Below are positions 46,913 to 55,883 of a DNA stretch of 64,000 nucleotides, in pieces. Position 1 is the first letter of the stretch, and the number at the start of each line of letters is the position of its first letter. The notes under the pieces were generated by a model that was not told the origin of the DNA, ran no database searches, and was given only the letters and a program-made list of their open reading frames with translations. Where the stretch lies: the NCBI GenBank assembly GCA_963780635.1, contig CAWACW010000012.1, positions 682,001-746,000 of the forward strand, read 5' to 3'. The translations under genes were made by a program, and so were the position numbers. This DNA comes from DATEPR01 sp963780635. Lineage in GTDB: Bacteria > Actinomycetota > Actinomycetes > Mycobacteriales > Pseudonocardiaceae.

Positions 46913-47476
46913 ATGCCCAAGGTTCTGCTCCTGACCGGCGATGCGGCGGAGACCCTGGAGGTCTTCTACCCCTACCAGCGGCTGCTGGAGGAGGGGTACG
47001 AGGTCGACATCGCGGCACCCACTGTGAAGAAGCTGCAGTTCGTCGTGCACGACTTCGTCGACGGCTTCGACACCTACACCGAGAAACTCGGCCACACCTG
47101 GCAGGCCGACGTGGCGTTCGCCGACGTCGACCCGACCGCGTACGTAGCGGCCGTCGTGCCGGGCGGCCGGGCACCGGAGTACATCCGCAACGACGCCGAC
47201 GCACAGCGCATCGTCCGGCACTTCATGACGAGCGATCTCCCGGTCGCCGCCCTGTGCCACGGCCCGCTCCTGCTGGCCGCCGCCGGCACGCTCAACGGCC
47301 GTCGTTCGGCCGCGTACCCGGCGCTCGCGCCGGACGTGGCAGCGGCGGGCGGCGAGTTCGTGGACGGCGCCGCGGTCGTGGACGGTCAGCTGTTCACCGG
47401 TCGCGCCTGGCCCGACCACCCGTCCTGGATGCGCGCCTTCATGGATCACCTGCGCAAGGTCGCACCCGTCGAATAA
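46913..47476 (+). CDS. DJ-1/PfpI family protein
   Basis: A 187-residue flavodoxin-like protein of the DJ-1/PfpI superfamily. The reactive Cys sits in the nucleophile elbow VAALCHGPLLLAAAG (Cys ~107), and the supporting Glu is in FYPYQRLLEEGYEV. Relatives act as glyoxalases, deglycase-like proteins or stress proteins. Co-transcribed with the aldehyde dehydrogenase, so handling of reactive aldehydes is plausible. Confidence 0.85.
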   Translation: MPKVLLLTGDAAETLEVFYPYQRLLEEGYEVDIAAPTVKKLQFVVHDFVDGFDTYTEKLGHTWQADVAFADVDPTAYVAAVVPGGRAPEYIRNDADAQRIVRHFMTSDLPVAALCHGPLLLAAAGTLNGRRSAAYPALAPDVAAAGGEFVDGAAVVDGQLFTGRAWPDHPSWMRAFMDHLRKVAPVE

Positions 47477-47494
47477 CCGTGACACGGCAGCGGA

Positions 47495-47524
47495 CCGCGC
47501 CGGCGGAGTGCTCCGTCGGCGCGG
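47495..47524. terminator. bidirectional terminator hairpin
   Basis: CCGCGCCGGCGGAG (47495-47508) pairs with CTCCGTCGGCGCGG (47511-47524), a 14-bp stem with one G-T position, between the converging DJ-1 and dipZ genes. Confidence 0.6.
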
Positions 47525-47545
47525 CCTGCGGGTGGACCCGCGGCG

Positions 47546-49346
47546 TCAGCCGAAGGTGAAGTCGTAAGCCTGTACGCCTGGGCTCGTCGTCAGGGTCAGC
47601 GTCGAGCGTCGACTCGGGCCGGACACCAGCGTGTAGAGCTTGGGCACGCCCGTCACCGACAGGGTCTTCGTCGGTTTGCCGTTCACCTGGACGTTCACCG
47701 TGCCGGTGCCACCCATCACCAGATACACGTCCTTGGCCTGGAAGTTCAGCTCCAGCTTGGCTCCCGGCCCGGCCGACAGGTCCTCGGCGTCGGACGTCCA
47801 CGTGCCACCGAGCGCGAACGTGTCGTTGGGCACCGAGTTGGGCAGCTTCAGGTTCTGGGCCGCGTTCTGCGCCGGGTTCGTGCCGGAGTTGTGCAGCGGC
47901 GCGTACTGGTAGCCCAGGTACGTCTCCGGCGTCTGCGTCTCGGTCGGCGTCGTGTCCGGCAGATCCGTGGCCTTCGGCAGGCTCACGTCGGGGTTCTGCT
48001 CCGTGAGCAGCTGCCGGATCAGCTCCTCGGTGGTCGCGTAGCCGCCCTCGCCGAACGTGATGTGCCGGATCTGCGCCGTTCGGGTCGATCAGGTACTCGG
48101 CGGGCCAGTACTGGTTGCTGTAGGCGTTCCAGGTCGCGTAGTTGTTGTCGATCGCGATCGGGTACTTCACGCCCAGCGTCTGCGCCTGCGCCGCGACGTT
48201 CGATGTGCACGTGCTCGAACGCGAACTCCGGGCGTGTGCACGCCGATGATCTCGAAGCCGTCGCTTGGAGTACGCGTTGTACCAGGCCTCGACGTGCGGC
48301 AGCGTGCGCTGGCAGTTGATGCAGGAGTACGTCCAGAAGTCGATCAGCACGACCTTGCCGCGCAGCGACGCGAGGCTCAGCGGCTTGTCGCCCGGCGTGT
48401 TGAGCCAGCCGGTGATGCCGGTGACGTCCGGTGCCTGGCCGCAGTTCTCCAGCACCTGACCGTCCTCGGTGCACTGCGCGCTGGACGGCGGCGTGTTCGC
48501 GCCACCGCCGGCCGCGACGTTGTTGCCAGGGCCGTTCTTGTTGGCGTCGGACAGCGAGTGCAGCTGTCCGGCCGCTGACGAGTTGCCCTCGACCAGGTTC
48601 TGCAGCGATGTCGTGTAGCCGGGCACGTTGCGCTGCAGGCCGTCGGTGAGGTTGAAGCCGATCAGCACGGCCACGATGATCATCAGCACGCCACCGGTGA
48701 CCCGCAGCTGACGCGCGTGACGGCGCAGCGTGCCCGTACGGTGGGCGACCTGCTCACCGGCGACCGCGATGATCAGCAGCGGGACCCCCGCGCCGATACC
48801 GAACGCGGCGGTCAGCAGCAGCGCGCCGAAGCCGACGTTGTGGCTGGCACCGACCACGGCGATCGTCGCGAGCACCGGTCCGGCACACGGCACGTACAGC
48901 AACCCCAGCCCGAGGCCCAGCACGAAGCCGTTGCTGTTCGGGTTGACCTGGCGGGCGGGCAGCCGCGCGAACGGGCGGGCCAGCAGCTCGCCGAACTTCT
49001 CGAAGATCAGGCTCAGCCCGATGAGCACCAGCACCGCGATGCCGAGGTCGCGCAGCAGGTTCTGCGGCAGATGCAGGGCCGACAGGATGAGCGAGCCGAA
49101 CAGCGTCGCGATGCAGAAGCTGACGACCAGACCGGCGACCACACCGTACGGCCGCCACGACCACGTCCTGGTGGGCTGCTCCTCGGTCTCGGCGGACGGA
49201 GCCGGAGCGCCCGCGGTGGCCATCTCGGGCGCCGGCACCCGGCGGCTCGCGCCCGCGGTCAGGATCACCGGCAGGACTGGCAGCACACACGGTGAGATGC
49301 TCGTGATCATGCCAGCCAGAAACCCGACAACGACCAACGTGATCAT
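47546..49346 (-). CDS. dipZ: DipZ-type thiol-disulfide exchange protein, four apparent frameshifts
   Basis: Fusion of a CcdA-like membrane domain, a TlpA/thioredoxin domain and a beta-rich C-terminal domain, as in mycobacterial DipZ. The first ~250 residues have six to eight helices, with the CcdA motif SPCVLPVLPVIL. The thioredoxin part has WTYSCINCQRTLPHVEAWYN (redox CxxC). The end (TYLGYQYAPLHNSGTNP to VQAYDFTFG) is the family's extracytoplasmic tail. Extra single bases near 48264, 48226, 48205 and 48071 break the frame within the thioredoxin domain; all domains are otherwise conserved, so error is likelier than loss. Carries reducing power to the cell envelope. Confidence 0.83.
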
Positions 49347-49506
49347 GCGTGCTCCCGGGTCGACAACAGGACCTGACACAGAGCGTGCCTACCGGAAAGA
49401 GTAGGACCTGGGCCGATGGCACGGCGCTCACCTCTGGTTACCGAACCCTTACGACTGTCCGTAACGACAGCATGCGCCCTTCCGGCCTGGCCACTATCGT
49501 CACCGC

Positions 49507-50316
49507 GTGATCGAACCCACGAGCAGCGGATACGCCCCCGTGAACGGCGTCGACATGTACTGGGAGAGCCGAGGCGGCGGCGGGCACCCGCTGGTCGTCG
49601 TACACCCCGGCTTCGGCACGACGTCGTCGTTCGGCCCGCTGCCGGACGAACTGGCGAAAGACCGCCAGGTCATCTCGATCGAGCTGCAGGGCCACGGCCA
49701 CACGCGCGACATCGACCGGCCGTTTCGCTACGAGTCCTTCGGCGACGACATCGCGGCGTTCGTCGAGCACCTCGGGTTGGGCCAGGTCGACCTGTTCGGC
49801 TACTCGCTCGGCGGCGGGTCGAGCCTGCGCGCGACCATCCAGCACCCCGGCCTGGTGCGCAGGCTCGCGCTGCTGTCCACGCCGTTCCGCCGGGACGGCT
49901 GGTTCCCCGAGGTGCGGGCAGGCATGGACGTGCTCGCCGGCTCGGCGTTCGAACAACTCCGGCAGGCCCCGATGTACGACGCGTACGCGGCCGTCGCACC
50001 CGACGTCGACGCTTTCCCGGCGCTGATCGACCGCACCGGCACGCTGCTGCGCACGCCCTACGACTGGACCGAGGACGTCAGGACGATCAGGACGCCGACG
50101 CTGCTCATCTACGCCGACGCGGACAGCATCGGCACAGCGCACACCGCCGAGTTCTTCGCGCTGCTCGGCGGCGGGCTGCGCGACGGCAACTTCGACGGCT
50201 CCGCCCCGACACCGATGCGGCTGGCCATCCTGCCCGGCCAGACGCACTACACCGTCGGCACCGCCCCGCAGCTCGCGTCGATCATCGGACCGTTCCTGGC
50301 GGAAGCGGGCGACTGA
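49507..50316 (+). CDS. alpha/beta hydrolase
   Basis: A 269-residue hydrolase with a complete triad. The nucleophile elbow is GYSLGG (Ser ~99), an acid sits in LLIYADADSIG (~205), and the His is in GQTHYTVG (~249). The oxyanion region HPGFGTTSSF follows the first strands. Substrate unknown. GTG start; divergent from dipZ. Confidence 0.84.
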   Translation: MIEPTSSGYAPVNGVDMYWESRGGGGHPLVVVHPGFGTTSSFGPLPDELAKDRQVISIELQGHGHTRDIDRPFRYESFGDDIAAFVEHLGLGQVDLFGYSLGGGSSLRATIQHPGLVRRLALLSTPFRRDGWFPEVRAGMDVLAGSAFEQLRQAPMYDAYAAVAPDVDAFPALIDRTGTLLRTPYDWTEDVRTIRTPTLLIYADADSIGTAHTAEFFALLGGGLRDGNFDGSAPTPMRLAILPGQTHYTVGTAPQLASIIGPFLAEAGD

Positions 50317-50332
50317 CTGCGAGGATCGCCGG

Positions 50333-51169
50333 ATGAGCGATTCGCGGACGATCGACACGGGCACCGACGACGTGCTCGGCACTGTGCGGGACGGCGTCGG
50401 CAGCATCGTGCTGAACCGGCCGGACCGCCGCAACGCGCTGACACCGGCCATGCTGACCGGCCTGGCCGCGCTGCTGGACGAGTTCGAGCGGGCCGAGGAC
50501 GTCGGTGCGGTGCTGTTGACCGGGGCCGGGCAGGCGTTCTGTGCCGGTGGTGACGTGAAGGCGTTCGCCGAACGTGGTGGCGAGGGTGGCGGTGCGGACA
50601 CCGTCCAACCCGAGCGCGTCGCCCGGCAACTGGCCTCACAGCGGGCGACCGTCGGCCGGATCCACGCGCTGGCCAAGCCGGTGCTCGCCGCGCTGCCCGG
50701 TGCGGCCGCCGGTGCCGGGCTGGGCATCGCCCTGGCCGCCGACCTGCGGATCGGCAGCCCCCGGACCGTCATGACGACCGCGTTCGCGAAGGTCGGCCTG
50801 TCCGGCGACTACGGCACCACGTGGCTGCTGCGGCAGCTCGTCGGCCCGGCGAAGGCACGCGAGCTGCTGTTGTTCTCCGACCGCCTGTCCGGCGACGACT
50901 GTCTGGCGCTGGGCCTGCTCAACTGGCTCGTGCCCGAGGCCGAACTGGCCGGCCGCGCCCACGAGCTGGCCGCCCGGCTGGCCAATGGGCCGCGGCCGAC
51001 CCTGCGGCACATCAAGGACAACATCGTGCACGCCGAGCACGCGACCCTCGACGAGTCGATGGAGCACGAGATCCCCAACCACATGGACTGCGGCCTGTCG
51101 GCCGATCACAAGGAGGCCGTCGCGGCGTTCGTCGCCAAGCGGGAGCCGGTCTTCCAGCACGGCGACTGA
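50333..51169 (+). CDS. enoyl-CoA hydratase/isomerase family protein
   Basis: Crotonase-fold protein of 278 residues. Oxyanion-hole stretches are GAGQAFCAGGDVKAF (~63-77) and LPGAAAGAGLGIALAADL (~121-138), and the second region contains TAFAKVGLSGDYGTTW. The Glu expected in classical hydratases is replaced around GLSGDYG by Asp, so it may be an isomerase or a hydratase of a related subgroup. It starts 17 bases after the hydrolase and is probably co-transcribed. Confidence 0.85.
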   Translation: MSDSRTIDTGTDDVLGTVRDGVGSIVLNRPDRRNALTPAMLTGLAALLDEFERAEDVGAVLLTGAGQAFCAGGDVKAFAERGGEGGGADTVQPERVARQLASQRATVGRIHALAKPVLAALPGAAAGAGLGIALAADLRIGSPRTVMTTAFAKVGLSGDYGTTWLLRQLVGPAKARELLLFSDRLSGDDCLALGLLNWLVPEAELAGRAHELAARLANGPRPTLRHIKDNIVHAEHATLDESMEHEIPNHMDCGLSADHKEAVAAFVAKREPVFQHGD

Positions 51170-51298
51170 GCGCACCTGTCCTTCCGGACATGGTCACTCC
51201 CGGTTCGCCGGCGATTCACTCCGCCACGCCCAGCCCTGGTTAGCGTCCGTGCCACCGCCCACCGGCGGTGACATGGCGCGCTGGCGAAGGGGATCCCG

Positions 51299-53737
51299 AT
51301 GGACCTCAACCGGAGACAGTTCCTGGTGGTGGGCACCGCCGCCGTCGCGGCGACGGGAGTCGCCGCCACCTCGGCGCACGCCGAGGACGAGGGCCACCCG
51401 GGTGGCGGCGGTCGCGGTCCCGAGGCACCGCGCGGCATGTGGCTGGCCGGCGACACCCACGTGCACGACGACCACTCCTCCGACGGCAGCCTGCCCCGCC
51501 AGGAGTCCGGCCAGACACTGCCCGGCAACCTGCCGGTCGGTGACCAGATCGGCCAGGCGGAGCGGACCGGCCTGGACTTCCTGCCGCTCACCGACCACCG
51601 CACCTACGACCAGCACTGGGACCCGCAGTGGACGTCGTCGGAACTGCTGCTGGTGCCCGGCGAAGAGGCCAACGGATCACCGCACGCCATCGTGCTGGGC
51701 GGCATCGACGTGATCGTGGACGGCGCGAACCCACCGGGCTCCGCGTCGTTCCGGCACCTGCAACAGTCCATCTGGGACGCTCGGTCGCAGGATTGCTCCT
51801 GGCATGTGGCGCATCCTGACGACGGGGAGTTCACGAAGGCGACCGGCCCGAACGACAACGCCAGCGCGCAGGGCATGCACAACATCGAGGTGCTCAACGT
51901 CGCCAGCGACCCGGACGCCGAGGTCGACTACGCCGAGACCCGGTGGAACCGCGGCTTCCGCACCGGCGTCACCGCGGCCAGCGACTGCCACTTCCGTGAA
52001 GTCTGGCCGATCGCCGGACCCGGCCAGCCGACCACCTGGGTGTTCGCCGCCGACCGGTCGGTCCGGACCATCCTGGACGCTCTGCGGGCAGGCCGCACCA
52101 CCGTGTCGAACAGCATCACCGGCCCGTTCCTGACCATCGAGGGCGATCTCGACGGCGACGGCGTGTTCGAGGCGATGGGTGGCGACGAGATCGTGGTATC
52201 GAACAGGACACTGCCCGCGCGTGCCTCGGTGCGGGTCCGGGTGCGGCGCGGGCAGGGCACGCACCTGCTCTGCTACGCCATGCCCGGCCGCGCCGCCGGT
52301 CCGATCGTGGACGTCACGGTCGCATCCGACGACGAAACGCACGTGATCTCGCCCGCGCTGACCGGTGCCACCACGTGGTTCCGCGCGGAGGTCCGCTCCC
52401 CCGGCGCCGCGTCCGGTGTGGACGCCGACCCGACGCTGCCCGACCAGTTGCGTGCCGCGGTCTCGCCGCTGTTCGTCGCCGTCGGCAGGCCTGCCGTGGC
52501 GACACCGGAGATCGCGCTGCCCGCTGCCGGCGCAGGCCGCGACGGCGCCGAGATCGTGCTCGGCGACCACGGCCTCTTCACCGGTTTCGCCGACGTCGCG
52601 AGGTCCGCCGCGGGCGTGCACGTCGTCGCGGAGCAGCACGTCGCCGGTCGCAGCAGTGTGGTGTACCGGCGGCTCGGCAGGGGCGGCCCGGTGGAGTTGT
52701 CCACCGGTTCGGGTACGGCGTCGCTGCCCAAGGTGGCCGCGGCCGGGCGGGACGTGTGGGTGGTGTGGCAGGACGAGCGCGGTCAGGAGCAGCCGCACCG
52801 GCCGGCGATCTACCTGCGGCACAGCGACAACGGCGGGGACAGCTTCAGCCCCGCCGTCCGGCTCACCCGGGGTGCGGGCCGGCAGGTGCAGCCCGCGATC
52901 GCGGTACGCGGTGGCCGGCACCCGGTGGTCGCGTGGGCCGACAACAGCGGCGGGGCGTTCGACGTGTATGCGCAGGTCATCGGCGTCGACCCGGCTCCGG
53001 TGAACCTGTCGGCGGCAGGCAAGACGGTCAGCGAGGGCGACCGGGCCGTGGACGCCCGCTCCCCCAGGTTCCCGGCGTCGCTGTGGCCCGCGGTCGCCGT
53101 CGACGCGCACGATCGGATCGTGGTCACCTGGCAGGACGACCGGTTCGACCCGGACCCGCTGTGGACCGGCCACACCCCGCCCGCCGGTCAGCCGGCCAGT
53201 GGCGGCACCGATCCGGACAACTGGCAGATCCTGGCCCGCACCCGCACCGGCCGGACGTGGACGGCGGCGGTGCAGGTCAGTGCGTCGACCACGAGCAGTG
53301 ACCGGCACCCGAGCGTGACCGTGGACAACGCCGGCGGATTCGTCGTGGCCTGGGACAGCGGGGCGCTGGCCAGTTCCGGCGTCAACCTCGCCCTGCGGGC
53401 GTCCAGGTCCACCGACGGCGGGCACACCTGGACGGCGTCCGTGCCGGTGGCGTTCGACGCGGACGCGATGAGCCAGCGGCCGAGGCTGTCCCGCGACCCG
53501 GACGGCCGGGTGCGGGCAGTGTGGTTCGACTCGCGGTCGGCGGACTGGCGGTGGCGGGTGTTCACGGCCAGGTTCGACCCGCATTCCGGCTGGTCGGCGG
53601 CCACTGCGCTGACCGGACCCGGCAACGCAACGTACCCGGCCGCGGCGGGCGGGGTCGTGGTGTTCACCGGCGACCGGGGCTCGGCCTCCCAGCGCGACGG
53701 CACCCAGCAGGTGTTCCTGCTGACCGCACAGCGCTGA
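51299..53737 (+). CDS. Tat-exported CehA/McbA-like (PHP-type) metallohydrolase with C-terminal beta-propeller-like repeats
   Basis: An 812-residue secreted protein. It has a twin-arginine signal (NRRQFLVVGTAAVAATGVAA, cleavage near AHAED). Residues ~45-280 form a PHP-like metal domain with GDTHVHDDHSSDGS, LPLTDHRTYDQHW, VPGEEANGSPHAIVLG, AHPDD and TAASDCHF as ligands, as in the carbaryl hydrolase CehA/McbA group. The remainder (~400-810) has repeated sialidase-like blades with sWDxR/sTDGGHTW motifs (DNGGDSFS, STDGGHTWTA). Such propellers often bind carbohydrates. Substrate unknown. Confidence 0.82.
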   Translation: MDLNRRQFLVVGTAAVAATGVAATSAHAEDEGHPGGGGRGPEAPRGMWLAGDTHVHDDHSSDGSLPRQESGQTLPGNLPVGDQIGQAERTGLDFLPLTDHRTYDQHWDPQWTSSELLLVPGEEANGSPHAIVLGGIDVIVDGANPPGSASFRHLQQSIWDARSQDCSWHVAHPDDGEFTKATGPNDNASAQGMHNIEVLNVASDPDAEVDYAETRWNRGFRTGVTAASDCHFREVWPIAGPGQPTTWVFAADRSVRTILDALRAGRTTVSNSITGPFLTIEGDLDGDGVFEAMGGDEIVVSNRTLPARASVRVRVRRGQGTHLLCYAMPGRAAGPIVDVTVASDDETHVISPALTGATTWFRAEVRSPGAASGVDADPTLPDQLRAAVSPLFVAVGRPAVATPEIALPAAGAGRDGAEIVLGDHGLFTGFADVARSAAGVHVVAEQHVAGRSSVVYRRLGRGGPVELSTGSGTASLPKVAAAGRDVWVVWQDERGQEQPHRPAIYLRHSDNGGDSFSPAVRLTRGAGRQVQPAIAVRGGRHPVVAWADNSGGAFDVYAQVIGVDPAPVNLSAAGKTVSEGDRAVDARSPRFPASLWPAVAVDAHDRIVVTWQDDRFDPDPLWTGHTPPAGQPASGGTDPDNWQILARTRTGRTWTAAVQVSASTTSSDRHPSVTVDNAGGFVVAWDSGALASSGVNLALRASRSTDGGHTWTASVPVAFDADAMSQRPRLSRDPDGRVRAVWFDSRSADWRWRVFTARFDPHSGWSAATALTGPGNATYPAAAGGVVVFTGDRGSASQRDGTQQVFLLTAQR

Positions 53738-53746
53738 CGACGCACG

Positions 53747-53787
53747 AACGCGCACCGCCTGGCCGAACGGCCGGGCGGTGCGCGTTT
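53747..53787 (+). terminator. terminator after the metallohydrolase gene
   Basis: AACGCGCACCGCC (53747-53759) pairs with GGCGGTGCGCGTT (53774-53786), followed by a T, ten bases after the stop. Strong stem in an otherwise short intergenic gap. Confidence 0.75.
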
Positions 53788-53843
53788 GGCCTGACCAGGG
53801 GTGGGTAGTCAGCGAGGGCCCGGGCAAGAAGGAGGTATCGCCC

Positions 53844-55361
53844 ATGACCGAGATCCCACCGACCACGAACGATGCGGGCATCCCCGTCGAGAGCGACGAA
53901 CACTCGCTCACCGTCGGACCCGACGGTCCGATCCTGCTGCAGGACCATTACCTGATCGAGCAGATGGCACAGTTCAACCGCGAGCGGATACCGGAGCGCC
54001 AGCCGCACGCCAAGGGCAGCGGCGCGTTCGGCCGCTTCGAGGTGACCAACGACGTCAGCGCCTACACGAAGGCCGCGGTGTTCCAGCCGGGCACCAAGAC
54101 GGACATGCTGGCCCGGTTCTCCACCGTCGCGGGCGAGCGGGGCAGCCCCGACACGTGGCGCGACCCGCGTGGTTTCGCGCTGAAGTTCTATACCAGCGAC
54201 GGCAACTACGACATGGTCGGCAACAACACGCCGGTGTTCTTCATCAAGGACCCGATGAAGTTCCAGCATTTCATCCGGTCGCAGAAACGCCGCGCCGACA
54301 ACAATCTTCGTGACCACGACATGCAGTGGGACTTCTGGACGCTGTCGCCGGAATCGGCCCACCAGGTCACGTGGCTGATGGGTGACCGCGGCATCCCGCG
54401 CACCTGGCGGCACATGAACGGGTACAGCTCGCACACCTACATGTGGATCAACGCGTCGAACGAGAAGTTCTGGGTGCAGTACCACTTCAAGACCGACCAG
54501 GGCATCGAGTTCTTCACCCAGGACGAGGCCGACCAGATGGCGTCCGCGGACACCGACTACCACACGCGGGACCTGTTCGAGGCGATCCGGCGCGGCGACC
54601 ACCCCAGCTGGACGCTGCACGTGCAGGTCATGCCGTTCGCGGAGGCCGACGAATACAGGTTCAACCCGTTCGACATGACGAAGGTGTGGCCGCACAGCGA
54701 CTACCCGCTGATCCAGGTCGGCAGGATGACCCTGGACCGCAACCCGACCGACCACCACACCGAGATCGAGCAAGCCGCGTTCGAGCCCAACAGCCTGGTG
54801 CCCGGCATCGGCCCGAGCCCGGACCGGATGCTGCTGGCCAGACTGTTCTCCTACGCCGACGCGCACCGCGCCCGGATCGGCACCAACTACAAGCAGCTGA
54901 CGGTCAACGCGCCGCACGTGCCGGTGCACAGCTACAGCAAGGACGGCGCGATGCGCCTCCTGCCGGTCACCGACCCGGTGTACGCACCGAACTCGAAGGG
55001 CGGCCCGAAGGCCGATCCGGCTCTGTCCGGCCCGGCGGCGAGCTGGCCGACCAGCGGCGAGATCGTGCACGCGGCCTACGTGTCGCACTCCGAGGACGAC
55101 GACTGGGGCCAGGCGGGCACTCTGGTCCGCGACGTGCTCGACGACAGCGGCCGGGCTCGCCTCGTCGAGAACATCGTCGGCCACCTGCTCGACGCGGTCA
55201 CCGAACCGGTGCTGCGGCGGGCGTTCGAGTACTGGCACAACGTGGACACCGATCTCGGTGACCGCGTCGAGTCCGGTGTCCGCGCCAAACAGGGCGAGCC
55301 GGACCCGAAGGCGGCCAAGCAGGGCAACCGCGCGCGGGAGACCATGCGGGCCAAGGCCTGA
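53844..55361 (+). CDS. catalase (heme, small-subunit clade)
   Basis: Monofunctional heme catalase of 505 residues that splits hydrogen peroxide. The distal His is in RQPHAKGSGAFGRF, the Asn in YDMVGNNTPVFF, and the heme-ligating Tyr in ARLFSYADAHRARIG (~330-344). The C-terminal extension of large-subunit catalases is absent. AAGAAGGAGG lies before the ATG. A single gene with no OxyR or Fur neighbour. Confidence 0.92.
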   Translation: MTEIPPTTNDAGIPVESDEHSLTVGPDGPILLQDHYLIEQMAQFNRERIPERQPHAKGSGAFGRFEVTNDVSAYTKAAVFQPGTKTDMLARFSTVAGERGSPDTWRDPRGFALKFYTSDGNYDMVGNNTPVFFIKDPMKFQHFIRSQKRRADNNLRDHDMQWDFWTLSPESAHQVTWLMGDRGIPRTWRHMNGYSSHTYMWINASNEKFWVQYHFKTDQGIEFFTQDEADQMASADTDYHTRDLFEAIRRGDHPSWTLHVQVMPFAEADEYRFNPFDMTKVWPHSDYPLIQVGRMTLDRNPTDHHTEIEQAAFEPNSLVPGIGPSPDRMLLARLFSYADAHRARIGTNYKQLTVNAPHVPVHSYSKDGAMRLLPVTDPVYAPNSKGGPKADPALSGPAASWPTSGEIVHAAYVSHSEDDDWGQAGTLVRDVLDDSGRARLVENIVGHLLDAVTEPVLRRAFEYWHNVDTDLGDRVESGVRAKQGEPDPKAAKQGNRARETMRAKA

Positions 55362-55382
55362 CCGGTCTGGCAGCATGACGCC

Positions 55383-55883
55383 GTGCGGCGGGTGGTGATC
55401 CTCGGGCGTGGCGGGTCGGGCAAGTCGACGCTGGCCGCCCGCCTCGCCCGGATCACCGGTCTGCCGCTCGTGGAGCTGGACAAGCAGTTCTGGTCCGAGC
55501 GGCTGACCGCGCTGCCACCCACCGAGTGGGCAGCCCGGCAGCGCGAACTCGTCCGGTCGCCGACGTGGATCCTGGACGGCGACCTCGGCCCGTACGACGT
55601 GCTCGACGTGCGGCTACGCGCGGCGGACACCGTACTGCTGCTGGACTTCTCACTGGCGCGATGTGCCTGGCGGGCCGTCCGCCGGTCCCGCGAACGTGCC
55701 GACTTCTGGCTGTGGCTGCTGCGCTACCGCCGCCACAGTCTGCCCGCGATCTTGGGCGCGATCGGCACCTACGCGAGCGGCGCCGACCTGCGTGTGCTGT
55801 GCGACCCGAGGGATATCGAGGGGTTCCTCGGGTCGCTACAGTCCACTCAGGACACCGATTCGTCCAGCTCGCCCAGCGACTGA
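55383..55883 (+). CDS. P-loop adenylate-kinase-like protein (FlaR/topology-modulation type)
   Basis: A 166-residue P-loop protein. Walker A GRGGSGKST is at ~8-16, LPLVELDKQFW at ~27-37 fits the nucleotide-monophosphate-kinase-like family often called topology modulation protein, and a helical lid region is rich in Arg (RRSRERADFWLWLLRYRR). Substrate unknown. The last ~37 bases overlap the 3' end of the opposing acetolactate synthase gene. Confidence 0.78.
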   Translation: MRRVVILGRGGSGKSTLAARLARITGLPLVELDKQFWSERLTALPPTEWAARQRELVRSPTWILDGDLGPYDVLDVRLRAADTVLLLDFSLARCAWRAVRRSRERADFWLWLLRYRRHSLPAILGAIGTYASGADLRVLCDPRDIEGFLGSLQSTQDTDSSSSPSD